Position numbers and translations under genes: made by a program. Below the pieces are notes generated by a model. That model saw only the letters and a list, made by a program, of their open reading frames with translations. It did no database searches and was not told the DNA's origin. Source: DLAJ01 sp964655525 (GTDB lineage: Bacteria > Bacillota > Clostridia > Lachnospirales > Lachnospiraceae). Taken from it: a stretch of DNA of 64,000 bases. Shown one piece after another: positions 1 through 8,726 of this stretch. The stretch lies in the NCBI GenBank assembly GCA_964655525.1, contig CAZZNE010000006.1:66753-130752 (forward strand). Direction: 5' to 3'. Position 1 is the first letter of the stretch, and each line of letters begins with the position of its first letter.

Positions 1-1247
1 AGATCTGAAACCGCCTGCTCCTGTCTCTCTGTGCCATTGTATATACTGTCCGCATTTTCTAAGGTATTTCCGGATACCCGGCTCAATTCTCTGCACGCGT
101 CCTTCACATTCTGAATCAGCGCCCGATTGTTCTCTACATCCTGTTCCTGCTGATTCAGCAGATTTTCGTTTTCCCGGATACTTTGACAGATACTCTCCAC
201 CATTTTATTAATGCTGGCAGAAAGCTGTGCATATTCCGAATTGCCATTCTCGTTTACGGTAATGCTAAAATTTCCCCCCGCAATTTCCTTCGTACAATTA
301 GTGATGTTGTTTATCCCCTGAACGATCTTCGTGTCAACCATCCGACTGATCATGAAAAGCAGCACCCCGAAAATCAAGAGCATACTGAGGGATACAATCA
401 GAGTCTGGCTGGTGCGCGCCGCATAGTATTCCGAAGCCGGAAGAAATGTTCCGATTACCATATCACCGTAATCTTCAGCATAATAGTATCCGGTTTTCCC
501 ATTGATCTTTGCCTTGCCATGTCCTACATAATTCCGCGAAAAACCAGCTTCGACGGCAGACGTGCCCACCAGTGCAGCGTTCGGATGGGAAAGTAACAGA
601 CCGCTTTCTTTGTCAATGGCATAAATATAGCCGTTTGTGCCAAAATCAATGTCATTGAGCACCACTGGCAAATCCGTGCCCTCAAGCGCCTTCTCCAAAA
701 CCTCCGGGCGTACACCCACCTGCACAAATCCTTTCGCGTCCGTTCTGGCCACGCCGATATACTGTATGATGACCCCTTCTGCAACATTTTCCTGGGGCTC
801 CTGTACAATCTCTATGGAAGGATCGTTCACAATCACCATAAAAGCATTAGACTGTTCCCCGCTTTTCATGTCAAACCCCACATAGGCCTCAATGGAGCTG
901 CTAGTGATAATTCCCTGCTCGTCAATAATATGTACTTCATTTACCATCAGTCTGTCCGTGATCTCAAGCAGCTTTTCATAATCATCTGCAAGGGAAGGCT
1001 GCGCCGCAAGCATATCTGCAAAAGCCCTTGCCTTGGCTAAGTTATTCTGTCCGACATTTTCCGTAAGCTGTGCAATATTCGCTTCATTGACAGCCAGCTT
1101 TTCCCTCACATCTGCCAGCTTGTTTTTGCTGGAAATCATATTGTTATAGTTGTTTGTGACTGTTTGCAGAATAAATATCGCTGCAATGGTAACCGTCAAT
1201 GCAACAACCATGTAGATAAAAAGTCTCTGTGTAAATATTTTTTTCAT
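1..1247 (-). CDS. Methyl-accepting chemotaxis protein, C-terminus cut by window edge
   Basis: This is the N-terminal part of a membrane chemoreceptor; the open frame runs off the left edge without a stop. Translation from the ATG at 1245-1247 gives about 415 residues: a short basic N-terminus, a first membrane helix (about residues 8-27), a periplasmic-type sensor region of about 250 residues that looks like a double Cache domain, a second membrane helix (about 280-301), a HAMP region and the start of the cytoplasmic coiled coil. The methylation and CheA-contact hairpin would lie outside the window. Its ligand cannot be read from the sequence. A consensus sigma-A promoter lies upstream at 1333-1361. 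The family call is secure from architecture. Confidence 0.85.
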   Translation of the reverse strand, partial: MKKIFTQRLFIYMVVALTVTIAAIFILQTVTNNYNNMISSKNKLADVREKLAVNEANIAQLTENVGQNNLAKARAFADMLAAQPSLADDYEKLLEITDRLMVNEVHIIDEQGIITSSSIEAYVGFDMKSGEQSNAFMVIVNDPSIEIVQEPQENVAEGVIIQYIGVARTDAKGFVQVGVRPEVLEKALEGTDLPVVLNDIDFGTNGYIYAIDKESGLLLSHPNAALVGTSAVEAGFSRNYVGHGKAKINGKTGYYYAEDYGDMVIGTFLPASEYYAARTSQTLIVSLSMLLIFGVLLFMISRMVDTKIVQGINNITNCTKEIAGGNFSITVNENGNSEYAQLSASINKMVESICQSIRENENLLNQQEQDVENNRALIQNVKDACRELSRVSGNTLENADSIYNGTERQEQAVSD

Positions 1248-1332
1248 AACGCCCGTACCCTTTCCCCCATTTTCATACAACTATGTGACATGATCAACAA
1301 TGTCATTTCGTTAATTACTAAAACAATATACA

Positions 1333-1361
1333 GTATATCAAATTGGTATGTTTTTGTCAAA
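1333..1361 (-). promoter_or_regulatory. Sigma-A promoter of the chemoreceptor gene
   Basis: On the minus strand a perfect TTGACA (1356-1361) is followed after 17 bases by TATACT (1333-1338). It faces the chemoreceptor and leaves a leader of about 80 bases before the ATG at 1247. Confidence 0.75.
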
Positions 1362-1450
1362 AAAATACTTTAGAAAAAAGTTCTGCGATAAGGCGGATGT
1401 TTCGTGTATAAGAAGCGTTCCCAATAAACAAATTCTTTTATCATGCAGCA

Positions 1451-1591
1451 CATAAAGAAAAGTCCCATAAACTCATGTTTACAGGACTTCTCTTTATCAT
1501 TATTTTCTAAGGTATCCGAAAGAATTTCCGAAGGATCAACCTCAGGAGAATCCATAAAACGGATTCTTCGAAAGAACGCGCAGCGTTCTTT
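1451..1591 (-). terminator. gdhA downstream hairpins and intrinsic terminator
   Basis: The 345 bases between gdhA and the chemoreceptor hold no credible gene. Directly after the gdhA stop are two modular hairpins joined by TTCGAA: one with arms AAAGAACGC/GCGTTCTTT (1571-1591) and one with arms GAATCC/GGATTC (about 1549-1568). Further on, 1461-1488 forms an imperfect AGTCC...GGACT stem followed by a T-rich run in minus-strand sense, which fits an intrinsic terminator for gdhA. The first hairpins belong to the repeat family described in the findings. Confidence 0.55.
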
Positions 1592-1592
1592 T

Positions 1593-2939
1593 TTACACAA
1601 TCCCCTGTGCCTTCATCGCTTCTGCAACCTTTAAGAATCCGGCAATATTCGCACCTGCAACATAATTGCCTTCCATGCCGTATTTCTTTGCGGCATCATC
1701 CAGATTGTGGAAAATGTTGACCATGATTCCCTGAAGTTTTGCATCAACCTCCTCAAAGGTCCAAGAAAGTCTCTCACTGTTCTGGCTCATCTCCAATGCA
1801 GATGTTGCAACGCCGCCTGCATTGCTTGCCTTACCCGGGCAGAACAACACGCCGTTCTTCTGTAAATACTCGGTCGCCTCTAACGTCGTCGGCATATTAG
1901 CACCCTCTGCAACTGCAAAGCAGCCGTTTGCCACAAGCGCTTTTGCATCCTCTAAATCCAATTCGTTCTGTGTTGCGCAAGGAAGCGCCACATCACACTT
2001 GATGGTCCATACGCCGTGCTCACCGTTCTTCTTCTCATGATACTCTGCGGACGGTCTCTTTGCCGCATACTCGGATAAGCGCGCACGCTTCACTTCCTTC
2101 ACTTCTTTTAAGAGCGCTACGTCAATTCCTTCCGGATCATAGATCCATCCTGTGGAATCGGAACAGGTAACCGGCTTTCCGCCGAGCTGCTGTGCCTTCT
2201 GGATCGCGTAGATCGCTACATTTCCGGCTCCGGATACACAGATGGTCTTATCCTTGATATCCTTTCCGTTACATTTCAGCATTTCCGCCGTTAAATATAA
2301 CAGACCATAACCGGTTGCCTCTGTTCTCGCCAGAGAACCGCCGTAAGTTAAACCCTTACCGGTCAGAACGCCCTCATAGATATTGCGGATTCTCTTATAC
2401 TGTCCATATAAAAAGCCAATCTCACGGCCGCCGACACCAATATCGCCCGCCGGTACATCTGTATCCGCGCCGATATGACGATACAACTCCGTCATAAAGC
2501 TCTGGCAGAATGCCATCACTTCCCTGTCGGATTTTCCCTTCGGATCGAAATCACAACCGCCTTTACCGCCGCCGATTGGAAGACCTGTTAAAGAATTCTT
2601 GAATATCTGCTCAAACCCAAGGAATTTGATAATACCAAGATTAACGGAAGGATGGAAACGAAGTCCGCCCTTGTAAGGTCCGATCGCACTGTTGAACTGT
2701 ACGCGGTATCCGTTGTTGACCTGAACTTGTCCCGCATCATCTACCCACGGAACACGGAACTGGATAATTCTCTCAGGAGTCGTCAGTCTTTCCAATAACG
2801 CCTCCTTCTTATATTCCTCTTCGTTTGCTTCGATCACGACACGGAGAGATTCCAATACCTCCTTCACTGCCTGATGGAACTCCGGCTGTGCCGGATTCTT
2901 TTCTACGATCTTCGCGTAGACGTCATCTACATATGACAT
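1593..2939 (-). CDS. gdhA: NADP-specific glutamate dehydrogenase
   Basis: The product (448 residues) interconverts 2-oxoglutarate plus ammonia and glutamate, the cytoplasmic entry point for ammonia assimilation. Length matches the hexameric bacterial small-subunit family. The Glu/Leu/Phe/Val dehydrogenase signature is visible around GGGKGG with the substrate lysines, followed by the Rossmann domain containing GAGNVA and the C-terminal GGVATSALEM segment. The open frame extends 35 codons further upstream, but the ATG at 2937-2939 is chosen because it is preceded by a strong AAAGGAGG ribosome binding site and fits family N-termini. It has its own promoter and a hairpin with a T-run in its leader. 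Confidence 0.97.
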   Translation of the reverse strand: MSYVDDVYAKIVEKNPAQPEFHQAVKEVLESLRVVIEANEEEYKKEALLERLTTPERIIQFRVPWVDDAGQVQVNNGYRVQFNSAIGPYKGGLRFHPSVNLGIIKFLGFEQIFKNSLTGLPIGGGKGGCDFDPKGKSDREVMAFCQSFMTELYRHIGADTDVPAGDIGVGGREIGFLYGQYKRIRNIYEGVLTGKGLTYGGSLARTEATGYGLLYLTAEMLKCNGKDIKDKTICVSGAGNVAIYAIQKAQQLGGKPVTCSDSTGWIYDPEGIDVALLKEVKEVKRARLSEYAAKRPSAEYHEKKNGEHGVWTIKCDVALPCATQNELDLEDAKALVANGCFAVAEGANMPTTLEATEYLQKNGVLFCPGKASNAGGVATSALEMSQNSERLSWTFEEVDAKLQGIMVNIFHNLDDAAKKYGMEGNYVAGANIAGFLKVAEAMKAQGIV

Positions 2940-2972
2940 GTGTATATCCTCCTTTGGTTTGTTTATAAGGCT

Positions 2973-3005
2973 GAAAAAAGCAGCGGACACTTTCCGTCTG
3001 CTGCT
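2973..3005 (-). terminator. Terminator-like hairpin inside the gdhA leader
   Basis: Between the gdhA promoter and its ribosome binding site is a stem of about nine pairs (arms GCAGCAGAC and GTCCGCTGC, one mismatch) followed in minus-strand sense by six T residues. Because the promoter lies upstream of it, transcripts must read through it, so it could act as an attenuator. It could also simply stop read-through from the gene at 3085-3516. Confidence 0.5.
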
Positions 3006-3027
3006 CCTGACCCCTTTGTCCTTTGCT

Positions 3028-3057
3028 ATTATATACCACTTCAACGCGCTGGCGCAA
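3028..3057 (-). promoter_or_regulatory. Probable sigma-A promoter of gdhA
   Basis: A TATAAT (3028-3033, minus strand) is preceded at 18 bases by TTGCGC (3052-3057). The -35 box is weak. The predicted leader is about 80 bases and contains the hairpin at 2973-3005. Confidence 0.55.
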
Positions 3058-3084
3058 GAACTTTATACATGTATACAATATTTT

Positions 3085-3516
3085 TTACAAATACGGTCTC
3101 ATTCTCTCTATACAGCTCTCCTCAAAATCCGCCAATTCCTGCGCCAGTTCCACGCTTCTGTCCGTCGCCGTGTCATACCGGTTCATGGCACGCCACATTC
3201 CCGTCACACCCTTCTGATGATTCTTGATCATCAACTCTGCAATATGACTCGTGCTTGTATTGAGCATCGTATTCATATGAATGGAGCTGGATACTAATGT
3301 CTGGCTGACGATCGATTCCTGACGCACCTGCTCACCGCCCTCCATCAGACTTTCCACCGCTCTGTTTCTGATATTCTCAATAATCTTACTCTGACCGAAC
3401 AGCATTCTTGACAAATCCGCATTGTCAACATATTCCGAAATAGCCTGAATTGCTTTTAAGGCCGTACTGCTTTTTTTCTGAACCTCACGCAGCATTGCCG
3501 CATCATCACTTTTCAT
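3085..3516 (-). CDS. Uncharacterised all-helical protein
   Basis: This encodes a 143-residue soluble protein I do not recognise. It looks entirely alpha-helical, with long amphipathic stretches, no signal peptide and no cysteine pairs, and could be a helical bundle. The frame continues upstream, but the ATG at 3514-3516 follows an AGGAAAGGA ribosome binding site and the upstream translation is low quality and arginine-rich. It sits between gdhA and a Gfo/Idh/MocA oxidoreductase with about 140 bases on either side, so co-transcription is possible but unproven. Confidence 0.65.
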   Translation of the reverse strand: MKSDDAAMLREVQKKSSTALKAIQAISEYVDNADLSRMLFGQSKIIENIRNRAVESLMEGGEQVRQESIVSQTLVSSSIHMNTMLNTSTSHIAELMIKNHQKGVTGMWRAMNRYDTATDRSVELAQELADFEESCIERMRPYL

Positions 3517-3653
3517 GCATTGCGATTCCTTTCCTGATCTGAAACGGACGTCCGCGCTTACACTGTATAAGCAGACGCGAAATGCAGGGCATTTCGCATA
3601 GAAAGAGCAGCGTCGTCCTGACCCTGCTCTTATCTTTACCTCATTTTCAAAAA

Positions 3654-4661
3654 CTATACGCCCTCGCACGGATAACGGATGTTCCACTGTCTGCGGCATT
3701 CATCCATCCACTCCATCATCCGCATGATCCCATCGTGCTGCATGTCATCCACTTGGATCGATCCTCTTTCCAACGCCGAAATACATGCCTGCACTTCATA
3801 TTCAAATCCCGTGATCTGCTCCGGACGTTCTTTTATTAAAATTCTGTTCCGATCTGCATCATAAACGGATACAGATTCGAAATTATTAATGTTTTCTATG
3901 ATCAGAAACCCTTTGGAACCATATATGATTCCCTTCCTGTCACTGATCCCGCACATCGTACTGTTCAATACTGCCATACGCCCATCCCGGTAATGCAGGG
4001 TGACCTCGTTGGATGCATCTACTCCTGTATCGGTACGCGTGCAGGATGATACGATATATTCAATCTCATCCCCAAAAAACATGGAAGCAAAATTAAGCGC
4101 ATATACCCCGACGTCCAATAGTGCACCGCCCGCCAGTGCCGGATTCACCAAACGCTCCTTATCTGCAATTTGATAACCAAGATTACCGGTTAAGACCGAC
4201 GGCTTCCCGATCATGCCATCCGCAAGAATCCCACGGATTGTCTTCACCATCGGCATATACCGCGTCCAGATCGCCTCCGCTGTAAGCACATTCCGCTCCT
4301 TGGATATCCGCAAAATCTCTCTTGTCTGCGCCGCATTAACCATGAATGCTTTTTCGCACAGGATCGGTTTATCATTCAGCAGGCACAATTTTGCACAAGC
4401 ATAATGGTGAGAATGCGGTGTTGCAATGTAAATTAATTCCACCGCCGCATCGCTGACAAGCTCCTCATAGGAGCCGTATGCCTTCTCGAACCCGAATTGT
4501 ACCGCAAATTCCTGCGCTCTTTTTAACTCTCTTGACGCCACTGCATAGCATTCCACATTCGGCATTGCCGCCATCGTGCGCGCCATCGTCCGTGCGATAT
4601 TTCCCGCACCGAGAATCGCCATTTTCCACTGTTTCACACTCTGCACCTTTACTTCCGGCAT
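3654..4661 (-). CDS. Gfo/Idh/MocA family NAD(P)-dependent oxidoreductase
   Basis: The product (335 residues) belongs to the family of sugar and cyclitol dehydrogenases. The N-terminal Rossmann fold shows GAGNIA around residues 18-23, and the conserved EKAF segment matches the EKP region that places the catalytic lysine. A C-terminal alpha/beta domain for substrate binding and dimerisation follows. The substrate cannot be assigned. The upstream SH3-domain gene ends 16 bases before the start, so they probably share a transcript. The start is uncertain because no strong ribosome binding site is visible; the methionine 13 residues further in is an alternative. Confidence 0.85.
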   Translation of the reverse strand: MPEVKVQSVKQWKMAILGAGNIARTMARTMAAMPNVECYAVASRELKRAQEFAVQFGFEKAYGSYEELVSDAAVELIYIATPHSHHYACAKLCLLNDKPILCEKAFMVNAAQTREILRISKERNVLTAEAIWTRYMPMVKTIRGILADGMIGKPSVLTGNLGYQIADKERLVNPALAGGALLDVGVYALNFASMFFGDEIEYIVSSCTRTDTGVDASNEVTLHYRDGRMAVLNSTMCGISDRKGIIYGSKGFLIIENINNFESVSVYDADRNRILIKERPEQITGFEYEVQACISALERGSIQVDDMQHDGIMRMMEWMDECRRQWNIRYPCEGV

Positions 4662-4677
4662 TTCAAGAAATACACAG

Positions 4678-6525
4678 CTATTCCGTCATATTCTCTACAT
4701 CCAGAAATTCCGTCTTCACATAAGCCGTCGAACCATTAAACAGAATCCGACTCCAGCCGTTCTCCTGATTCTCGATCAGATCCAGCATTGTTCCTGCGCC
4801 CACTGTTCCGAGTTTTGTCGCATCCTCGCTGGCGGAAGCACGGATATTCACACTGTTAAGGGCTTTTACCTTACCGATCGTCTCCTCGATCACCTGCAAA
4901 TATTCCGTCTTGATGTATGCCTCACTGCCCTCATAATCAATCCGGCTCCAGCCATTTTCCAAGCTCTCATATCTGGTAAACCGCGTCCCCGCATTTACCG
5001 TTCCGAGTTTTGTTGCCTCCGGACTTGCAGAGCTTCGCACATTGACTCTGTTCGTTGTCATGACCATATCGGTCTGGGGCTCCGGTTCCACTTCCGGGGT
5101 CGGCTCCGGCTCCTCCGGCGTCGGGGTCGGCTCCGCCTCTCCCTCATTTCCATCCCCGTTTTCTTCGCTCTGGTTTTCAGCCTCCAGCTCCCTCAAAGCT
5201 AACGTTACTTCATCTTTCAAGTTCTGCGCAAGCGTAGAAAGAAACTCCTCCAGCTCTTTATCCGAGGCTACCGTATCGTCATAGTTCACCTTTACCCGGT
5301 TAAATAAATCTTTCACGTCCTGCTGCGTGGTGATCGTGCGCATGTAATCTTTTACATTTCTATCCAGTTTATCTGAAAAAACATACAATTCTCCCGCATC
5401 GTTGGTACATAGGAAAAATGTATTCAATCCCGGAGCCGGCGTATGGATTCCCCTAAACTTCACCTCATAATAAACATAAACAAGATAGGAATTTTCCACA
5501 GGACCCGGTTTTGTATAACAGCTTAAGTTTTGATAATAGTCGATATAATTCGCTTTTTTCTGGATTCTGACACGTTCTTCGTCATCCGTGTAACTTCTCA
5601 TGGACGCATACGTTTCCACGTCGCCGTATCCGATCGCTTCATAATATCTCTGAAAGAAGCTGTTTACATCTTCATGCGCATCCTGCTCTAACGGATACTC
5701 CGGTACCATATCTTCCGTATTTTCGGAAACCGGCGCCGGCTGTGTTCTGAAATTGCGCACCAAAATGCAGGCCACGATAATGACCAGCACCAGACAGATC
5801 GCGGCAGGAATGGACGTCCTGTAATTTTTGACGCACCAATTCTTTGCACGTACAAATCCCTCCGCAATATCCTCAAACAAATATACGATTGCCGAGCGTC
5901 TTGTTTTTTTATGCCCGAGTCCGAATTTCCCCGCCTGTGCTTCGCGCGCTCTCTCCCTGCGCTCCTCTCTCTCCAAAGAAGCCGCACGAACCGGTCTTGC
6001 CTGCCTTGATACATCCTGTCCGTCCGCCTGACTCACACTGCGGCTTTCCTCGTCGGCTGCCCGACTGACTTTGCGAATCTCCGCCTGTCCGTTCTCCGTC
6101 GTCCGGACGGCTTTGTGACTTTCCGCTCTTTCCTCTGCGGCGCTTCGACCGGCTCTGCGTGCCTCCGTCCGTCCGTCCCCCGTTGTCCCGCTGGTTCTGC
6201 GGCTTCCCGCTCCAGCTGTCCGGTCGGCCCTGCGACCTTCCGTTCTCTTCCCGCTGCCCGGCTGGCTTGTCCGGGATCGCCCCGTTCTTACACCTGTCGT
6301 TCTCTGTCCGCTCCCTGTCTGACTGACACGGCGTCTTTCTGTTCCCTGCTCTGATTCCGGCTGACTTGTGCTGCGTGATCTGGCGCGTTGCTCTTCCGCT
6401 GCTGAAACCGCCTGTTCCCGATCTGTCGATTCCTTTCTACTCTCGGAAACCGATTCTCCCCCTTGTCTGTCCGGCGCAAATTGACTTTCTTCCGCGCCGT
6501 TCTTGTTCATGGTATTTTCTTCCAT
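4678..6525 (-). CDS. Single-pass membrane protein with basic cytoplasmic tail and two SH3b domains
   Basis: This 615-residue protein has an unusual layout. Residues 1-200 are low-complexity and rich in Arg, Ser, Thr, Glu and Gly, with loosely repeated RxxSQxGSG-like units. One membrane helix follows at about 238-258, then an extracellular domain of about 180 residues with an NTF2-like feel, a Glu/Pro/Thr linker (about 450-485) and two bacterial SH3 domains (about 487-547 and 552-611) that usually bind peptidoglycan. Topology suggests the charged tail lies in the cytoplasm and the SH3 pair at the wall. The start follows AAGGAG nine bases upstream. No enzymatic domain is visible; a cell-wall sensing or anchoring role is inference. 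Confidence 0.8.
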   Translation of the reverse strand: MEENTMNKNGAEESQFAPDRQGGESVSESRKESTDREQAVSAAEEQRARSRSTSQPESEQGTERRRVSQTGSGQRTTGVRTGRSRTSQPGSGKRTEGRRADRTAGAGSRRTSGTTGDGRTEARRAGRSAAEERAESHKAVRTTENGQAEIRKVSRAADEESRSVSQADGQDVSRQARPVRAASLEREERRERAREAQAGKFGLGHKKTRRSAIVYLFEDIAEGFVRAKNWCVKNYRTSIPAAICLVLVIIVACILVRNFRTQPAPVSENTEDMVPEYPLEQDAHEDVNSFFQRYYEAIGYGDVETYASMRSYTDDEERVRIQKKANYIDYYQNLSCYTKPGPVENSYLVYVYYEVKFRGIHTPAPGLNTFFLCTNDAGELYVFSDKLDRNVKDYMRTITTQQDVKDLFNRVKVNYDDTVASDKELEEFLSTLAQNLKDEVTLALRELEAENQSEENGDGNEGEAEPTPTPEEPEPTPEVEPEPQTDMVMTTNRVNVRSSASPEATKLGTVNAGTRFTRYESLENGWSRIDYEGSEAYIKTEYLQVIEETIGKVKALNSVNIRASASEDATKLGTVGAGTMLDLIENQENGWSRILFNGSTAYVKTEFLDVENMTE

Positions 6526-6584
6526 TCCCTTTACTCCTTACCGTAACTGCCTTCTCAGCCACATATAACCCTGTAAAAATAAAA

Positions 6585-6656
6585 TGCACCCGACAGGAAT
6601 CGAACCTGCATTAAAGGCGTCGGAGGCCTTCGTTCTATCCATTAGACTACGGGTGC
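6585..6656 (-). tRNA. tRNA-Arg (anticodon CCG)
   Basis: The minus strand folds as a 72-base tRNA: acceptor arms GCACCCG/CGGGTGC with discriminator A, a D-arm, an anticodon stem AAGGC/GCCTT enclosing CTCCGAC (anticodon CCG, reading CGG codons), and a T-arm with GGTTCGATTCC. The 3' CCA is not encoded and must be added. It stands alone between two protein genes and has its own promoter. Confidence 0.95.
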
Positions 6657-6669
6657 GTGTGTAATTTTC

Positions 6670-6733
6670 TGTAACAATTGTTACAATTTTATTACAACGC
6701 AAACATAATATCATAAATCAGTGTATTTGTCCA
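6670..6733 (-). promoter_or_regulatory. tRNA-Arg promoter and adjacent 16-bp palindrome
   Basis: In minus-strand sense TGGACA (6728-6733) and TATTAT (6705-6710) are separated by 17 bases, a good sigma-A promoter. Just downstream, between the start point and the tRNA, lies the perfect palindrome TGTAACAATTGTTACA (6670-6685). It looks like an operator half-site pair, but I do not recognise the regulator, and it could be a processing or structural element. Confidence 0.55.
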
Positions 6734-6799
6734 GTCACTATTGTTGGAAACTGCCACCAAACCGTTTTAAATCATTATTTTTTATCTTTTATCATAAAA

Positions 6800-7468
6800 T
6801 TATACGATTTTTCCGTCCGCAATACAGATTTTCCTGTCCGCCATGTCCGCCAGTTCCCTGTCATGCGTAACCATAACGATCGTTGTGCCTTCTTTGTTCA
6901 GTTCGCGTAAAAGCTTCATGATCGCCTGACCGTTTTCATGATCCAAATTCCCGGTCGGCTCATCCGCCAGCAAGGTCTGAGGGCTGTTTGCCAGCGCGCG
7001 TGCAATCGCTACCCGCTGCATCTCTCCGCCGGAAAGCTTTGACGGATGCGATTTATATTTTGCAGAAAGACCTACCCTGTCAAGCAGCGCCATCGCTCTC
7101 TTTCTTCTCCCCTTGCTCCCGACCCCGGCATAACCTAACGGCAGCTCGACATTCTCCACTGCCGTCAGTTCCTTTGCCAGATGAAATGACTGGAACACAA
7201 AACCGATATTGCGGTTTCGAAACCTTGCCAATTCCTTTTCCGTAAGCCCTGTCACCGGCATTTCATCATAATAGTAGACGCCGCCCGTCTGTCGGTCCAT
7301 TCCTCCCATAATGTTTAAGAGCGTGCTTTTGCCGCATCCTGAGGCACCCGTCACGGCAACAAACTCGCCTTTTTCAATCTGTAGAGAAATGCCCTTTAGC
7401 GCCTCTGTCCTGCTGCCGCCCTTTCCATATTCCTTCACGATCTCTTCCATTCTGATCATCGTAGACAT
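6800..7468 (-). CDS. ABC transporter ATP-binding protein, MacB/LolD type
   Basis: The product (222 residues) is the ATPase of an ABC system of the LolD/MacB/BceA group. It has the Walker A motif GASGCGKS, the Q-loop, the signature LSGGEMQRVAIARAL, Walker B with DEPTGNLD and the H-loop in VTHD. The start codon sits one base after the preceding permease stop region and is preceded by GGAGG. With the two FtsX-type permeases upstream it should form one complex that moves lipids or peptides, or transmits force across the membrane. The substrate is unknown. Confidence 0.92.
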   Translation of the reverse strand: MSTMIRMEEIVKEYGKGGSRTEALKGISLQIEKGEFVAVTGASGCGKSTLLNIMGGMDRQTGGVYYYDEMPVTGLTEKELARFRNRNIGFVFQSFHLAKELTAVENVELPLGYAGVGSKGRRKRAMALLDRVGLSAKYKSHPSKLSGGEMQRVAIARALANSPQTLLADEPTGNLDHENGQAIMKLLRELNKEGTTIVMVTHDRELADMADRKICIADGKIV

Positions 7469-8710
7469 TTATGCATCCTCCTTTAAGGTTGCCGCCACGT
7501 TTCTTGCCTTGATCTCATGCATGCCCGCCAAAACAGAGATCACGCTGAACAAAAACGCCGCCGCAAACACAATCCCGATTCCGGCACCATTCATTCTGAG
7601 TTCTCCCTGATAAAGAACCAGCTTTCTTAATCGGGGCGAAATCAATATTCCAAGAACGCCTCCTGCTGCCAGAACGATCATCGCCTCCGCTATCGTCTCC
7701 ACTGTGATCCGGCGCATAGTAGCGCCGTAAGCAACCGACACCGCGATCAGATGACGACGTTTATTTAGGAGCAGGAACATGGAACCCATGCAGCCCACCC
7801 CCGCAAGCAGAAGCACACTGACTGCCACCATCATCCACCGATCCATATCATAACGAAAATCGTCCAATTGTCTTTTTAATTCCTTATATTCATCCTGTAC
7901 GATAAAGTAGCCGGTACTGGTTGTCGCTTCATTGATCTCCCGAAGCTGGCTGGAGATCAGATCCTCCCGCCAATCCGCATTGCGATAGCGGTAGAACAAA
8001 AAGCTCCGGTATGGATTCCCCTCTCCGCTATCCGGCATGGTATCGTACACATCCTCTACCGGAAAAATAAGCGCATACGTCATGCTTGGCATGTATTCCG
8101 GGTCGTCGTCGATGGGCAGCAAGGCATCCTCGACGATCTCATAAGAATATGCTTCTCCCGCCACAAACAGGGTTTCTCCCTCAATATACATTTCCTCTCC
8201 CCGAATATAAAGAAAAAAGGAGGGATCATCCTTGAATTTTATCATCTCCGCCGCCACAAGCAGCGTATCGTATGCCTGCTTTCCCACATAGATGATTCCT
8301 TCCTTTCTCGGAATATGATAGAGTTCGTCGAACAGGGCGTCATTCATAAAATAGACGTCCATATTCCTCATCATCCCATCATCTTCTGACTTAAAATAAC
8401 CAAACGCGCCCCCATACATCTCCGTAAACAGCATCTCCAGATCTCCATAGGTCTCATCCGTGCTCAGCCGCAGATAAGTATCATAGGAAATGCCATACCC
8501 ATTCTCACTTATGCCGTTGATCTCTGTCACCGGAATCAGGCTTTCCATACTTTTTTTCTTACTCTCGGAAAGAAGTTCCCTGCTCGTCATGCGAAAGTTC
8601 ATGCAGATGATAAAAATCCCTGCCCCCAGCATAAAATGGGCAGCGATCACAAAATACAACAGCCCGTTATGACAAAGATTGCGTAAAATCCTTTTCATGG
8701 AATATCTCAT
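7469..8710 (-). CDS. FtsX-like ABC permease
   Basis: This encodes a 413-residue permease with an N-terminal membrane helix, a large extracytoplasmic domain of about 250 residues, and three C-terminal helices with the cytoplasmic loop typical of FtsX/MacB permeases. It is immediately followed by the ATPase gene (stop and start abut). The ATG at 8708-8710 is preferred because GGGAGAGGG lies at good spacing; a GTG at 8723-8725 would add five residues. It pairs with the related permease just upstream, suggesting a heterodimer. Confidence 0.85.
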   Translation of the reverse strand: MRYSMKRILRNLCHNGLLYFVIAAHFMLGAGIFIICMNFRMTSRELLSESKKKSMESLIPVTEINGISENGYGISYDTYLRLSTDETYGDLEMLFTEMYGGAFGYFKSEDDGMMRNMDVYFMNDALFDELYHIPRKEGIIYVGKQAYDTLLVAAEMIKFKDDPSFFLYIRGEEMYIEGETLFVAGEAYSYEIVEDALLPIDDDPEYMPSMTYALIFPVEDVYDTMPDSGEGNPYRSFLFYRYRNADWREDLISSQLREINEATTSTGYFIVQDEYKELKRQLDDFRYDMDRWMMVAVSVLLLAGVGCMGSMFLLLNKRRHLIAVSVAYGATMRRITVETIAEAMIVLAAGGVLGILISPRLRKLVLYQGELRMNGAGIGIVFAAAFLFSVISVLAGMHEIKARNVAATLKEDA

Positions 8711-8726
8711 AACGCCCTCTCCCACC

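Noticed and set aside
1370..1600. A 76-codon minus-strand frame after gdhA
   Set aside because: It overlaps the gdhA end and translates hairpin repeats and a terminator; there is no ribosome binding site.
3582..3839. Plus-strand frames opposite backbone genes, such as this one and several opposite smc
   Set aside because: They are antisense to well-supported genes and have no recognisable motifs or ribosome binding sites.
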